Below, piece after piece: positions 21,676 to 32,332 of a stretch of DNA of 64,000 nt (within the stretch, counting starts at the first letter, position 1; every line of letters begins with the position of its first letter). The notes under the pieces were generated by a model, which was not told the origin of the DNA, did no database searches, and worked only from the letters and a program-made list of their open reading frames with translations. Made by a program: the position numbers and the translations under genes. The DNA is taken from assembly GCA_963854735.1 (NCBI GenBank), contig OY978101.1, positions 930,001-994,000 on the forward strand. Reading direction: 5' to 3'. This DNA comes from Marvania coccoides (lineage: Eukaryota; Chlorophyta; Trebouxiophyceae; Chlorellales; Chlorellaceae).

Positions 21676-22487
21676 TCACTTCTGGAGGGTTGACAGCAGC
21701 GAGGCACCGCCGTACTGCATAGGAGACAGATGACGTGGAATTAGAAAATATAGAAAGCTGCATCAAGGCGTTTTTTTCGCTGTGCTAACAGAGACTCGGA
21801 AAAACTCACCGCTGCAGAGCCACCGGCAATGCAGGTCAGGGCGCCGATAGCCTGAACGGCAATCAGGGCCGGGCTGTCGTCAGGGGTAAAGTACACCAGC
21901 ACGGGGGCGGCAGCCAGCAGCACGGTCGCCAGAGTGAACAGGGCACCAGGGGTGCTGCGATCCGCAGCAGCTGAAATGAGGCCAAACTTTTCGGCAGTGC
22001 TCAGCAGGCCAGACTTTTCAATGGCGCTCAAGGTGAGGCCGTTCTTCTCGGCCAGGGACAGCAGACCTGCCTGCAATGAGAGCGGGCATTAGGTATAATT
22101 GTCAGTTGGCGGGCGATAATAAAAATATGCGTTGTAGTCCTCCCCCCCCCCAGAAATCAAATAACCTCTACTTGCCTGCTCCAGCTTGGACAGCAGGCGC
22201 AGGTCCTGCACCCGGCTGAGGATTTTAGGGCTCGGCTTGGCGACGGTCTGCTTTGTCCTAAAAGTCTTTTCCTGGGTGAACACCTCGATGACCTTGGTGC
22301 CGGTGCCACCGATCCTCTGTGTGCCACCAACCTTGACAGTGCCCTTGCGGAGGGTCTGCGTTCCAGCTGCTTCAATGCGCGATGCGAGAGATGCACGGCG
22401 AGTAGACGCACCCTGCTTAACAACCTGCCCACGCAGAGCATCCTTGGAAGTCAGACCGGCGGTCTGGGCCACAAAGGAGGTCTGCAT
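21676..22487 (-). CDS. RIQ: RIQ-type grana organisation protein (DUF1118)
   Basis: Three exons (22,176-22,487, 21,810-22,070, 21,676-21,714) give 203 residues. After a transit peptide comes the repeated motif of the family: LSRVQDLRLLSKLEQAGLLS, LAEKNGLTLSAIEKSGLLS, AEKFGLISAAAD, then STPGALFTLA, two hydrophobic segments (about 140-157 and 165-185) and a short C-terminus (GGASLLSTLQK). This matches Arabidopsis RIQ1/RIQ2, thylakoid proteins needed for grana stacking and non-photochemical quenching. The first intron is GC-AG: the donor is CAG|GCAAGT. A start 18 bases upstream (22,505) is in frame but less likely. The divergent HCF106 gene starts 367 bp away. Confidence 0.9.
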
Positions 22488-22854
22488 CGCGAACGGTGGG
22501 CACAAAATCCAAGTGCTGAAACAGAAAGTGCTGCAAGTGTGCCAATCTGACCGCGATGGGCAGGGGCACTGGGTTTTGGGATGCGTTAAAATACGAATGT
22601 GTGCTGAAACAGGCAGCCTCTGTTACCATGAAAAGGATCAGCTGGCGATTTTCAAAGTAAGAAAGACTCGATAAAATACTGAATTTCGGAGCTTGGGCAA
22701 CTCGCAATGCGTTAAAACTATATGTTCACAACTTGCGGAGTATCAAATAACACGCGGACGTCCCCATTGCAACCACCTCTCACTTTTCTCTTGATTTCAT
22801 CGAAAGTTCTCGGATTATTTACGAAACTAAAACAGTCGGGAAATCAACTACAAA
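22488..22854. promoter_or_regulatory. divergent intergenic region RIQ / HCF106
   Basis: 367 bp between start codons of two thylakoid-protein genes on opposite strands. Shared control is possible but no element is identified. Confidence 0.4.
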
Positions 22855-23658
22855 ATGGCAATTCGCATAGCTGGACTGCCCACAAGAGCGTGCATGGCCA
22901 CCATGCGTCTTCAACCCAAGGTCGCCACCCCCAAATCTTCTCAATTCATGGGCCAGCGGCTGTCTCGCAGCCTCCTGCTTCCCAAAAGTGCGTTTTCACA
23001 CGTGCAACCCCTCGTTCCGCCGCCGCTCATCCACCCTCTAACTCCCTTAATTCAACATACTTCAGGCACTCTGGCGGCGCGACTCCTGCGCAGCCAGGCA
23101 GCCGTCCCCGTGCGCGCAGCGTTTCTGGGGGTGGGCGCCCCTGAAGCCCTTCTCGTGGGCGTTGTTGCGCTGGTGCTGTTCGGTCCCAAGGGGTTGGCTC
23201 AGGCTGCAAAGACGCTGGGCGCCACCCTCCGCTCCTTTGCGCCCACCATCAGGGAGCTCACGCAGGTGTCCACCGAACTCAAGTCCTCGTTGGAGCAGGA
23301 AATTGGGCTGAACGATTTCAGGGACGAGCTGCAGGGGCGACCAGCAGTGCCTGCGCCGCGCCCCACGCGGCCTGCTGCAGAGATCGCCGCGAGTTCAGTT
23401 GACGAGGCGGCGGGCCCCGCCTCCGCCGAGTCGCTGGAGGCGATTACGGCGAGCATGATGCGGGGTGACGTTGAAGCGCTGGCAGTGGACCCTGAGATTG
23501 AGCGACGAAGGGCGGAATCGGCGAAAATGGCGTGGGGCGGGCAAGCCCCCCAGGCGGCGACGGCAGCAGCAGCAGCGCCTGCTGAGGGCGGGGGCTCTTT
23601 GGCAGGGATGAGCATTGAGGAACTGGAGAGGGAACTTGAGCGCAGAAAAGCGCAGTGA
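22855..23658 (+). CDS. HCF106: thylakoid Tat translocase subunit, TatB/HCF106
   Basis: An open frame of 267 residues. After a long transit/lumen-type leader comes the TatA/B signature FLGVGAPEALLVGVVALVLF followed by the FGPKGLAQAAKTLG hinge and amphipathic helix. The length and the Ala/Pro-rich C-terminal tail fit TatB/HCF106 rather than the shorter TatA/THA4. The conserved Glu in the membrane helix (GAPE) is present. The protein forms the cpTatC-HCF106 receptor for twin-arginine precursors. Bases 22,988-23,065 (78 nt) look like a GT-AG intron (GTGCGT...TTCAG) with no stop and a multiple of three, so the true product may be 26 residues shorter (junction PKSTLAARLL). A TGTAA word lies about 60 bases past the stop. 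Confidence 0.93.
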   Translation: MAIRIAGLPTRACMATMRLQPKVATPKSSQFMGQRLSRSLLLPKSAFSHVQPLVPPPLIHPLTPLIQHTSGTLAARLLRSQAAVPVRAAFLGVGAPEALLVGVVALVLFGPKGLAQAAKTLGATLRSFAPTIRELTQVSTELKSSLEQEIGLNDFRDELQGRPAVPAPRPTRPAAEIAASSVDEAAGPASAESLEAITASMMRGDVEALAVDPEIERRRAESAKMAWGGQAPQAATAAAAAPAEGGGSLAGMSIEELERELERRKAQ

Positions 23659-24309
23659 AAAATGTACCTCTTTTTTCCCCTCCTACATCGGTATTTCTTT
23701 CCAAACCGTAACGAACTGTAAAACGCTTCGGGAGCCGGTGCAGCTCTGGGGTTTTCAAGGGCAAGCACTAGATTTTGAGCGGTGAAATATGATGATGGTG
23801 AAAAAAAAGTTTTTGTAACAATTATTTTCCATCTGTAAGTATCTACTATGACAGGGTGCTGGGAGAAAGCGTGCATCTACAGCTAGAGCAGGTTAACAGC
23901 GCATTGGGAATGCGAAAAGTGTAGTGCACAGACTGACGGACCACCGACTTGGTTCGCTGCATGGCCGTCGAATCGATATTCAAAGAATTATTTTGCCGGC
24001 TGCAGGCCAGCCACTATCCTTGCCCGCCACAGATGTCCGAATATCGCCCATGCACCTGATGAAAGTAGTAGCTCGGATCACAGCATGCCCATCATGTTCC
24101 ATATCTTCAGGAATTTGATCAATTTAGGAGGATTTGTTTGTTATCAAGAACTGAAAACTACTTTTCAGCAGCGACACCTTCTCTGACGCCGGCAAAAATA
24201 AAAAAGCGAAGATCTTGAAATAGATTATTTTTCTTGGCGGAAAAAAAGAGCAGTGCTGCCCACCTACTTTATTTCGACCGAATTGTAATTTTTCGCATCA
24301 GTGGGTCAG
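23659..24309. other. intergenic between HCF106 and CAS
   Basis: Holds the 3' UTR of HCF106 and the upstream region of CAS. Small frames here are unsupported. The region is AT-richer than the flanking genes. Confidence 0.4.
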
Positions 24310-26027
24310 ATGCCTGCCATGCTCCAAGTATTCCAAGCGTCCTCGGTAAGAGACAGATGTATCTTGTTTCGCTCGCTGTTCAGCTCTATTTTCAAATATT
24401 CGCATCTGAAACTGAGCTTTGAATTAAATCGTACATGTTTGTGCTGCAGATCGGCCTCAATGGGCGCGTGAGGGGCGGGGTCATGCCCCGCGGCAGCGGC
24501 GTCCTTCGTGCAGCTGCAGCCCCAGCAGTCTCCGTGGTTCCTGGCGTGGAGATCATGCCCCCTGTGCCTCCCACCCCTTCCCCTGCCCCCACCCAAGGCA
24601 TGGACCTTGTGTTGCAGCAGATCCAGGCCAAGGAGGCCGCAGCGCAGCAGGCAAAGGCCGCAATTTCTGCCCGTAAAGTCCCTAGCATGGAGCTCCCCAA
24701 GATGGAGGTCCCCAAGCTGGAAGTACCCAAGCTGGAGGTGCCCAAGCTCGATATGGAGATGCCAAAGCTGGACGTTTCTAGCCCTCTTGGGGCAGTGACT
24801 GACCTGAAAGACGGCGCCGCTGCGGCCGCCTCTGAAGCCGCCTCGCAGGCTTCTGCCGCCGCCGCTGAAGCCGCTTCCGCTGTGACCTCCGCTGTGGGCG
24901 AAAACGTGCAGCAAGCAGCGGCTGTTCTCTCTTCTGCCAAAGCGGAAGTCGCCAGCCAGGTTGAAGGCACCCTCGCCACCGCTGAAGCACTCCTGCAGGG
25001 CGCACAGTCGCAGGCAACCGCCGCAGTGGCCGATGCACAGACGGCTGCTTCTGGCGTGGCCAGCGCCGCCAGCGCCAACGTTGGAGCAGCGCTCGACACC
25101 CTGCCGCCTCCCGTCAAATCCGCCCTGGAAGCGGCTGCAGCAGTGGTCGCAGACGCAGCGCACTTCTTGGGGTCGGATTCTCGCCTGACTGCCGCTGCTG
25201 TCGCCGCTGCAGTGGTAGTACCAGCCGTTGTAAATTACGCCGCCAATTTTGCGGGCTATGCCGGACCATACTCCGCCGAGAAGGCACTGGAGATGCTGAA
25301 GACGGAGGATGCAGTACTGGTGGATGTGCGCACCGAGCGCCAGCGCATCGATTCTGGCGTGCCTGAGCTGAAACGCGGTGCCCGCGGCAAGGGTACTGCC
25401 CTCGGTGCCGAGAAGCTGCTGCCCTCGGTGGCGCGGCGGGTGCGCAACCCCGACGCCCTGGCGCTGGAGATTCTGGGCGCACAGGTGGCTGCTCTGGCGC
25501 GCTTGAGCGGCAACACTCGTGTCATTATCATGGACAACAGAGGGGAGAGCGCCAAGGCAGTGGCCAGGGCGGCGAGTGCTGCCGGCCTTCGCCGCGCACA
25601 CATCGTGTCTGGCGGGTTCGCTGCATGGAAATCTGCTGGGCTTGAGATTGTGGAGAGGTCCGAGTACGATGCAAGCCCGCTGGCAATAGTGGGAGACGCA
25701 GCAGAGGAGATCGTGGAGGAGGCTACTGCGGTGCTGAGCAAGCCGCAGGGCGCGGCGGTGGTGTTTGGAGGCCTGACCTTGGCTGCGGTTGCTGCGTTAA
25801 ACTACCACTTTACTTTCCGCTTGATTGGGGTGCTGGGCTTGGAGGCGTCGCTGGCCTTGCGTGTGATGCAGTACCAGTCGCCGCAGGATGCGCTGGATGA
25901 TGTTAGCGCGCTGTTTGGCACCGTGGCCAACGTTGCCACGCTGCCGCTGCAATTGGCAGAAAAGGCGTCGGCAGGGCTGCCGCCTCCGCGTTCCCAGCAA
26001 CAGCCGCAAGAGAGCTCAACACAGTGA
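24310..26027 (+). CDS. CAS: chloroplast calcium-sensor-like thylakoid rhodanese protein (CAS)
   Basis: Two exons (24,310-24,345 and 24,450-26,027) give 537 residues. Exon 1 supplies the start MPAMLQVFQASS of the transit peptide. A proline/lysine block of VPKLEVPKLE repeats (about 90-118) is followed by an Ala-rich helical region and a hydrophobic segment (about 266-282, LTAAAVAAAVVVPAVV). Residues about 295-420 are a rhodanese domain (AEKALEMLKTEDAVLVDVRT ... IVSGGFAAWKSAGLEI). The catalytic-loop position has IIMDNRGES, no Cys, so it is probably not a sulfurtransferase, as in plant CAS. A second hydrophobic segment lies near 475-490. CAS acts in thylakoid calcium signalling and high-light or CO2 acclimation; TROL is the alternative, but the order of parts fits CAS better. 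Confidence 0.85.
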
Positions 26028-26363
26028 AATGCTCCCGCGCACACACCCAATTCCTTACCCTCTCGAAGCTATTTTATTAGTTCCAATTTTCGCCTTTTCG
26101 CTACTCCTGCAACTTTTTCACACTTTTTTTCAACTAGAGACGTCGTCGATTTTTATGCTTGTTTTTTACTAACTTTTTCCCTGTGTCCTTGTCTGTTTGT
26201 TTAATGCGGTGTAAATTTGCAGTGCACACACGCCATGCATCAAAAGAAGAAGAAAAAATTGAAGTAAAATTTGTATTTATGCCAAGCGTCATGTATCATT
26301 TCAAGAATTTTCAAGGACAGAGAAAACAGACCTAAAGACGATTTCAACAAATATATGATGCTT
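26028..26363. other. convergent 3' UTR region CAS / AHA1
   Basis: 336 bp, T-rich, between the stops of two convergent genes. Nothing else seen. Confidence 0.4.
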
Positions 26364-27416
26364 TTATTTGGTGCCATACGCGCGGATTTGCAGCACAAGC
26401 TCTTCGAGCTTGCTGCAAATTGCAGGCAGCAGCCTTCGCGTAGCATCAAAGGCCTTGCCTGGAATGCTGGTTGGCCCCGAAACTACCGTGACCTCCACCA
26501 GGCTCAGCTCGTCAAGCTCATCCCAAGCTGCATTGGGAATCCTGCATGCGCACAAGGCAGGAAGAAAAAAACGGAAACTTTGAACTGACACATTTAGAGC
26601 AAAAATGAATGCAAATAAACATTTTCAAAGCTCTCCTAAAAGTTGAAGTAAAGGGGATGAATGTGCAGCATAACGCCATGCCGACAAGTCCTTCAAACAA
26701 CAGACAGTTGGATTTCAATCTCACCGTGCAGTTCCCACTGTGGCTTCGCCGTTGAGCTCAGCCGTCCACTTGAACTTGATGTCCAGGTCAAAGTTGGCCC
26801 GCGTCTGGCCCCGTACCACCCACTGGCATGCCTCGCCGGAGCAAGACACCACCTCGGTTACGGTCACAGGCAGCGCACCACCGCTGGATGTGCCCACCAC
26901 CAGCTCACGCACAGCACCCTCCACCCAACGGGACAGGTCGCGCTCCTCGAAGGTCCCAGCAGCGTTCCAAGCCGCCCCTGCGCTGGGATTGTTTTCGAGC
27001 TCTTTTGCCTCCTCCTCGGTGAGCTTCTGCAGAGGAACCAAAGAAAAGACAACCCGTTGCATGGCTGGGTCGAGGCGATTCGCAAGAGGGAGAGAGGGAG
27101 AGAGATAGCTCACCTTTGCTTCAGGGGGCGGGGCTGCGCCCTTCACTTCGTTGGCAGCCCAGTAGCTGTAAGAGACGTCCCCTTTTGCCGTTGCCTGCGC
27201 CTCCAGCTTTGAAGAAGGACCAGATTTTCCCGATTTCTCCATCCCTCCCGCTGCTCCTTCCAATTTGATGTTTTTTGCGGCCAGCCCCACAAGCTCTGTC
27301 GCAGCAGACTCTTCTTCCAACTTCTCTTTGATGATCCGAGTCTCCGCCGAGCTTTTCGCGGTGCAACGGTTGGCTCTCAGTAAATATTTGGCGAATTGGA
27401 TAGTAACGGTAATCAT
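26364..27416 (-). CDS. AHA1: activator of Hsp90 ATPase (AHA1 N-domain protein)
   Basis: Three exons (27,114-27,416, 26,725-27,026, 26,364-26,541) give 260 residues. The Aha1_N domain is recognisable: EERDLSRWVEGAVRELVVGT, then VTVTEVVSCSGEACQWVVRG, the strand NFDLDIKFKWTAELNGEATV, the RIPNAAWDELDELSLVEVTV segment, and a final helix ICSKLEELVLQIRAYG. The C-terminal START-like AHSA1 domain found in full-length Aha1 is absent, so this is an Hch1-like, N-domain-only form. The N-terminal 95 residues are charged and may not be conserved. It would stimulate Hsp90 ATPase in the cytosol. Introns are GT-AG. Confidence 0.88.
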
Positions 27417-28305
27417 TTAGAACGTGGATTTGAATTATTTTCGGTTCAATGAGTCTTTTTTGAAAATATTTGAATATTCAAATTATGCTTAGCGGCGTTC
27501 GCGTCCTCCTTGAACACCGCCAACACACGCCTTTGAATTGAAACAAATTAATTGTTCAAGGCAACCGAAAATGGGCACAAAAAGACTAAAGAAAATATGG
27601 AACAGAATTTTTGAAATTCAGATATATTTTTTCCGTGGCGTCTGTTTCGACGGTGTGGCCGGGCTCTGATGTTCGGTTTAAATGTACATCAGGAGCATAA
27701 CTCACACGAGCAATGTCTTCACGAATAAAATCGAATACTAGGGCCATTCCTTGCATTTCTGAGCCTCCTCTGAGAGCCTCCAATATAACATTGCTGCCTT
27801 ACGATGATGTTCAGATCCGTGGCCGTGCATTCTCATTAATTCCTGCTGCCAGAAATGCCTTCAAATAGTTTTTGAATGCCATGCCACCCCCTCACCCAAT
27901 TGAACGTTGATGCTGATTTCTCAAGTGCGCTAGGCCATCGATAGCGATCATAAAGGAAATAAAACCAGCGGTGCAACGAGGACCCTTGAGAACTCTGCAA
28001 CCTCTTGCCAACCAACAACAATAACTTAAAACTTCTTGCAGGTTTCGCATAGAATGCTAGCGCAAAAAAATGAGAAAAATAATGCATATACATGACGTAA
28101 AATAGCGGCACGAGTCAGACGGAGGGGGCCGAATGGCTTCTCGCGATTATTCCTCGTCCCCCCAATTTGGCCCCCAGTCTCACGCTTGGCCATAAATTTC
28201 CATGTTATACGAGTAAAAATATGCCCATTAGACACCCATTTATTATCTTTGCCCAAAATTACCTCAAAGACTTTAGCTTTCACTTTTTAACCAAACCTTG
28301 ATCAC
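27417..28305. other. intergenic region between AHA1 and subtilase
   Basis: 889 bp between divergent genes. Small minus-strand frames at 27,586-27,783, 27,836-28,111 and 28,026-28,283 have no recognisable content and no splice logic. AT-rich parts are probably promoter and 5' UTR sequence. Confidence 0.4.
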
Positions 28306-29918
28306 ATGAGAGTCAACATGATTTTATGCGGGCTACTGGCCCTGGCAGCGGTACGTATATTCTAAAAGATGGCGATTATGCATGAACGCACCGCTTATTC
28401 TCTCTTAATTTCTTCTCCATGTAGCACTCCGTTGCCCACCCTGACTTCAGCGCCCCTGCTTCCCCCTCCTTCAAATTTGGCTCCGCAGCCCTTGGGCCTC
28501 GCATCGTCATGAAAGCTAAAAAGGGCGCTGCATTTTCTGACCATGAGATCTCTGGCGTCAGCAGCAGGAGCCTGGGCATTTCGGCGCTCCTGCTGGACTC
28601 GGAAGAAGAGTTCAACCAGACTTTGGCTCGCCTGCAGGACCGTGCAGAGTACGCTGTGAGAGACAGTTTGGTGTGGGCAGTTGGCGTCCCCAACGACCCC
28701 GAGTACCGCTTCCAATGGGGCATGCCTCGTATCGGAAGCCCTGCCGCATGGGACACTCTGGCGCGCGCTCTCCCCGAAAAAAAAACGGTCAGCGTCGTTG
28801 TCTGCGTCGCAGACAGCGGCATCGATGCCAGTCACCCCGATCTGGCAGCCAATTTGCATCCAGACGTCGGTTTCAATGCCATCGACAAGAATAATAACGT
28901 GAAGGACGGCCTGAAGCACGGCACCCACGTCGCTGGCATCGTGGCTGCCATCAAAAACAACGCGCAAGGAGTCGCTGGAGTTGTGTCGGACCATGTAAGT
29001 TTTTTATTTTATTTTATTTTTGATTGCATCTCAGATTCTAATGGTGTTTCTATACCAATCTGACAGCAGCTGAATGCATTAAATTGCGTAAAGAATCACT
29101 TTGGACCGCTCCTTTTCTCTCCCAAATGCAGGTCAGGGTTTTGTCATGCAAATTTCTGAGCGATGAGGGCTATGGCTACGCCAGCGATGCCGTGGCCTGC
29201 ATCGATTATTGCCTCTCCAAGGGAGCCAATATCATAACTAACTCTTGGAGCGGGGGCCCTCCAAACCCCGCTGTGCGCGACGCCATCCAGGATGCCGAAG
29301 ATAAAGGTGACTGGGCTCGATGATACCCTCAAATTTGATTTAATTTCTTAAGTATCGTCAACATTTTTATTAATTTTCAGGCGTGCTTTTTGTACTAGCA
29401 GCCGGCAACACCGCCACCAACCTCGACAAAGAAGCGTCTTATCCAGCTAGCTACGCCACCGAGCTGTCCAACATGCTGGTCGTGGCGTCTACAGACTATA
29501 AAGACAAAATGTCGAACTTCTCAAACTTTGGAATGAGCGTGGTGCATATTGGCGCTCCCGGAGAATGGCGAGTTGTTCTGCCGAGCATTCTTAGGAAAGA
29601 ATAAGACTTCTTGAATAAGTTTAATTTCCCATTTTCAGGATTCTCTCCACGGTGCCCAGCAATGCTACGGCCTACTACTCAGGGACAAGTATGGCAGCAC
29701 CGATGGTCGCTGGTGCTGCTGCCATGACCCTGGCTGCCAGCGGAAATACTTTGACAGCTAATGAACTGAAGAAAATCTTGATGGAGACTGCAGAGCCGCT
29801 GCCTTCTCTTGCTGGCAAAGTGGCTTCGGGAGGCATTCTTCGCGTAGACCTAGCGGTGGCAGCAGGGGCACTTCAGAAGGCTCATTCTTCACGCCGTTCC
29901 CTGCACAATACTGCGTAA
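28306..29918 (+). CDS. secreted subtilisin-like serine protease (S8)
   Basis: Five exons (28,306-28,350, 28,425-28,994, 29,132-29,306, 29,381-29,567, 29,639-29,918) give 418 residues. A signal peptide (MRVNMILCGLLALAA plus HSVA) and a propeptide of about 90 residues precede the catalytic domain. The triad is visible: Asp145 in VCVADSGID, His180 in HGTHVAG, Ser near 343 in SGTSMAAP, and the oxyanion Asn in VLAAGNTATN. All canonical; an active extracellular or vacuolar protease is expected, resembling the proteinase K/subtilisin type rather than plant PA-domain subtilases. The fourth intron is GC-AG with donor GCGAGT; with it the frame reads GAPGEWILSTVPSN, without it the frame breaks. Confidence 0.93.
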
Positions 29919-30653
29919 TTTTTTCATATATATATATAGTAATTGAATATTTATGAAAATACCAATTTATTTTCAAGAATTTTGGTTTTTATTTCCTTTT
30001 ACTCTACTGTCTATTCATTTCAATTCAACAAGCCCTCTTACTAAGCTTCTCGCATTACCAAGTATCGTCAAATTCATATTTTTTTTAAGTGCACCTAGTC
30101 CATTACTTCTCTCCTTCTAGCATTCATTTGCATACTCTCGCTATCCTACAAACGGGACATTGACTCTAGTTTTTCTGCTCACGTACAGTGGGGGCTGCTA
30201 TAATGAGGTGTTTTTATGGTTGGGACCGGTAGCTCTACAATGCGAGGGTTTGGGGATTCAATTTGAGCCATTCCATGTCCGGCGGCAGGCTCCTGGCTTA
30301 ATTGTTAGGACCAAGCTTGCCTCTCTGCTGTGTGGCCTTGTTGCCGTCGCTGTGCGGAGGATAAACACTCAATATTTGTAAAAAATTTTCATTTTCGTTG
30401 CATGCATGGGCTTCTGCCGTCGTTAGGCCTAATTTTAAGCAAGGAAAGTTTTTTTTTATTTTTTTCCTCATAACCTTTCTAACAGTTTTTCCTTTTCTAC
30501 AATTAAATAAATTACCGGTTTCTATGTGTATTATTGGATTGCACATTTTTTACATGCCCACACAGGCTGCAAAAACAGCATAATGAAATCAGAGGGAATA
30601 CACTACATCATTGAATCAAATAATTGCAATATAAAAAAAAATCTGCGACCATA
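29919..30653. other. convergent intergenic region
   Basis: 735 bp between the stop of the subtilase and the stop of the SNM1-like gene. AT-rich with A and T tracts. Small frames at 30,160 and 30,526 are unsupported. I see no RNA gene. Confidence 0.4.
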
Positions 30654-32084
30654 TCACGTTGGCTCCCTCAGCAGACGAACCATGTGGGCAGACTTTGGCC
30701 CGCTGCAGTCGTTGTTCACGCTGGGGGTTATGGACCGTGGGTTCAGCCACGTCACAAACTCTTTCATCTCCACAAAGCTGCTGTGCTCCGAGTACGGTAC
30801 CTGGTACGTGATGATAGTCTTTTTCTTCTGGCCGCGCCGCCCACCGCCGCCCTTGGCGGCACCTTTTTTCTCCCGCGTGTGCGTCCACCCAGTGGGCTGA
30901 AAGCCCACAACATTGGTGAACCGTCCTCTGTAAAATTTGAGCGCGCTGGCCATGTGCTTCGCCGACACCATCCACAGCGGCACAGCATGGAGATTCGTCT
31001 CTGAATCATCTGTCGTCAGCAGGGCGGCGTCCTCCAGGGGGAGTGCCAGGCAATCCAATATTTTCTTCTTGGTGGCGGAGACGTAAACTTTCTTGCCAAG
31101 CACCTTTGCAGCCTCAAAGTACAGCCGCTCCTTGCCGATGGTGTAGCTACCAAACATGAAGAGCGTCTTGGGGTTGAACGCCTCTGCGCGCACTGCGTCG
31201 ATAACAAACTGCACCGCCTCGTCCTGCGGCGGGAAGTTGTACTGAGGGTCGCAGTAGGTGGTGTCCAGCACCAGGTCCACCGCTCCTCGGATGGCCGCTA
31301 GCTGCGGCACCGCCTGCATGGCGACGGTGAGGCGGCAGTCTCCCGAGTGTAGGATGGGGGCGCGCCCTGGGGGCTCAAACAGCAGCATCGCCGCCCCAGG
31401 GCAGTGGTTGGCAGGCAGGAAAGTGACGCGCGTACCCTCGACTGCGATTCTCTCTCCGACGGCTACCTCTCGCAAAACGTGCGCCGGCACGCGCAGCTGC
31501 TGCCGCACCAGGGCTGCGGTGATGGGGGTGCAATAAATGATCCCTCGATGGAACTTGGACGTCAGGCCTTTGTAGTGGTCGGCGTGGAAGTGCGTCAGAT
31601 ACCAGTGACGGTGCTGAGGGGTGGAGGGAGGAAGGCTGCAGAAGCGATCGACCACGAAGTTGGTGCCAGGCACCAGCTGCCAGCTGCGGATGGGGACCAC
31701 GGCTGCCGCAGCACGGCCGCCCCATCGCTGTTTCCCAGCTGCAGAGCTGGCATGGGCCCAGCCCTTGGAATTTTCAGGCTGACCAGGAGGCTTGGCGGGG
31801 CGAAGTGCAGCCGCGGAAGTTCCTCCTTTGAGGAAGGACAAAATGGAGCCAGACTTCCGTTGGAGGTGATTTTCCTGGCCTTCGCCACCATGGTTGTCGT
31901 CCATTTCGCGTGCGGCCACCATGACCTTCCTGCGCGCTCCCAGCGTGGCGATGCCCATGGCTTGGAGGTCGGCATCAGAAAGTTGTGGCAGCAGGTCGCG
32001 AGTTGCCCCCGCCCGCGAGAAATTTTCGGCGTAATGGCCGCATCCTAGCCCGCCCAGCCACTCTTCCATCGATGGTGACGTCAT
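30654..32084 (-). CDS. SNM1: SAM-domain SNM1/DCLRE1-type DNA cross-link repair nuclease
   Basis: Intronless, 476 residues from the ATG at 32,084. Residues 4-60 are a SAM domain (MEEWLGGLGCGHYAENFSRA ... MGIATLGARRKVM). The metallo-beta-lactamase core follows: HFHADHYKGL (motif 2, HxHxDH), NHCPGAAM (motif 3), HSGDCR (motif 4), and the beta-CASP/DRMBL region with LVLDTTYCDP, FGSYTIGKER and YSEHSSFVEMKEFV. Plants have the same SAM plus DRMBL combination (Arabidopsis At2g45700). The enzyme family trims 5' ends in interstrand cross-link repair. The frame stays open for 56 more codons upstream, through a (GA)n microsatellite; I prefer the ATG beside TGACGTCA because conserved sequence starts there. 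Confidence 0.93.
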   Translation of the reverse strand: MTSPSMEEWLGGLGCGHYAENFSRAGATRDLLPQLSDADLQAMGIATLGARRKVMVAAREMDDNHGGEGQENHLQRKSGSILSFLKGGTSAAALRPAKPPGQPENSKGWAHASSAAGKQRWGGRAAAAVVPIRSWQLVPGTNFVVDRFCSLPPSTPQHRHWYLTHFHADHYKGLTSKFHRGIIYCTPITAALVRQQLRVPAHVLREVAVGERIAVEGTRVTFLPANHCPGAAMLLFEPPGRAPILHSGDCRLTVAMQAVPQLAAIRGAVDLVLDTTYCDPQYNFPPQDEAVQFVIDAVRAEAFNPKTLFMFGSYTIGKERLYFEAAKVLGKKVYVSATKKKILDCLALPLEDAALLTTDDSETNLHAVPLWMVSAKHMASALKFYRGRFTNVVGFQPTGWTHTREKKGAAKGGGGRRGQKKKTIITYQVPYSEHSSFVEMKEFVTWLNPRSITPSVNNDCSGPKSAHMVRLLREPT

Positions 32085-32332
32085 CTTGATTCCATTTTGG
32101 TATGGTTTTAATAATTTCTGATTCAGAAAACGTTGGCAAATTTGGTTAGTTGGTGATGCAATTCTTAATCTGCTGGGCAAGTGCTCGAGGCGGAGAGGAG
32201 AGAGAGAGAGAGAGAGAGAGAGCGTTGCGTAAAATAAATTTATGAATTTCATTAATATGAAAGCTGCCTGCGGCAGGTGTTCATCTTCAATAAAAAAACT
32301 ACAAACAATGGACTTCTGAATTCAGGCTTAAA
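32085..32332. promoter_or_regulatory. divergent region SNM1 / RNase HII
   Basis: 248 bp between two start codons of DNA-maintenance genes. It includes a (GA)n tract of about 20 bases near 32,203-32,222. The palindrome TGACGTCA overlaps the SNM1 start codon (about 32,075-32,084), a perfect bZIP/CRE-type site. A role in expression is inference only. Confidence 0.45.

Noticed and set aside
23199..23876. 225-residue minus-strand ORF
   Set aside because: Antisense to HCF106 and its 3' UTR; no domain.
24306..25601. 431-residue minus-strand ORF
   Set aside because: Antisense to CAS; Gly/Cys/His-rich composition follows from Ala-rich codons on the coding strand.
32203..32252. Start of the SNM1-like protein at 32,252
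   Set aside because: The upstream 56 codons run through a (GA)n microsatellite and lack conserved sequence; the SAM domain begins right after the ATG at 32,084.
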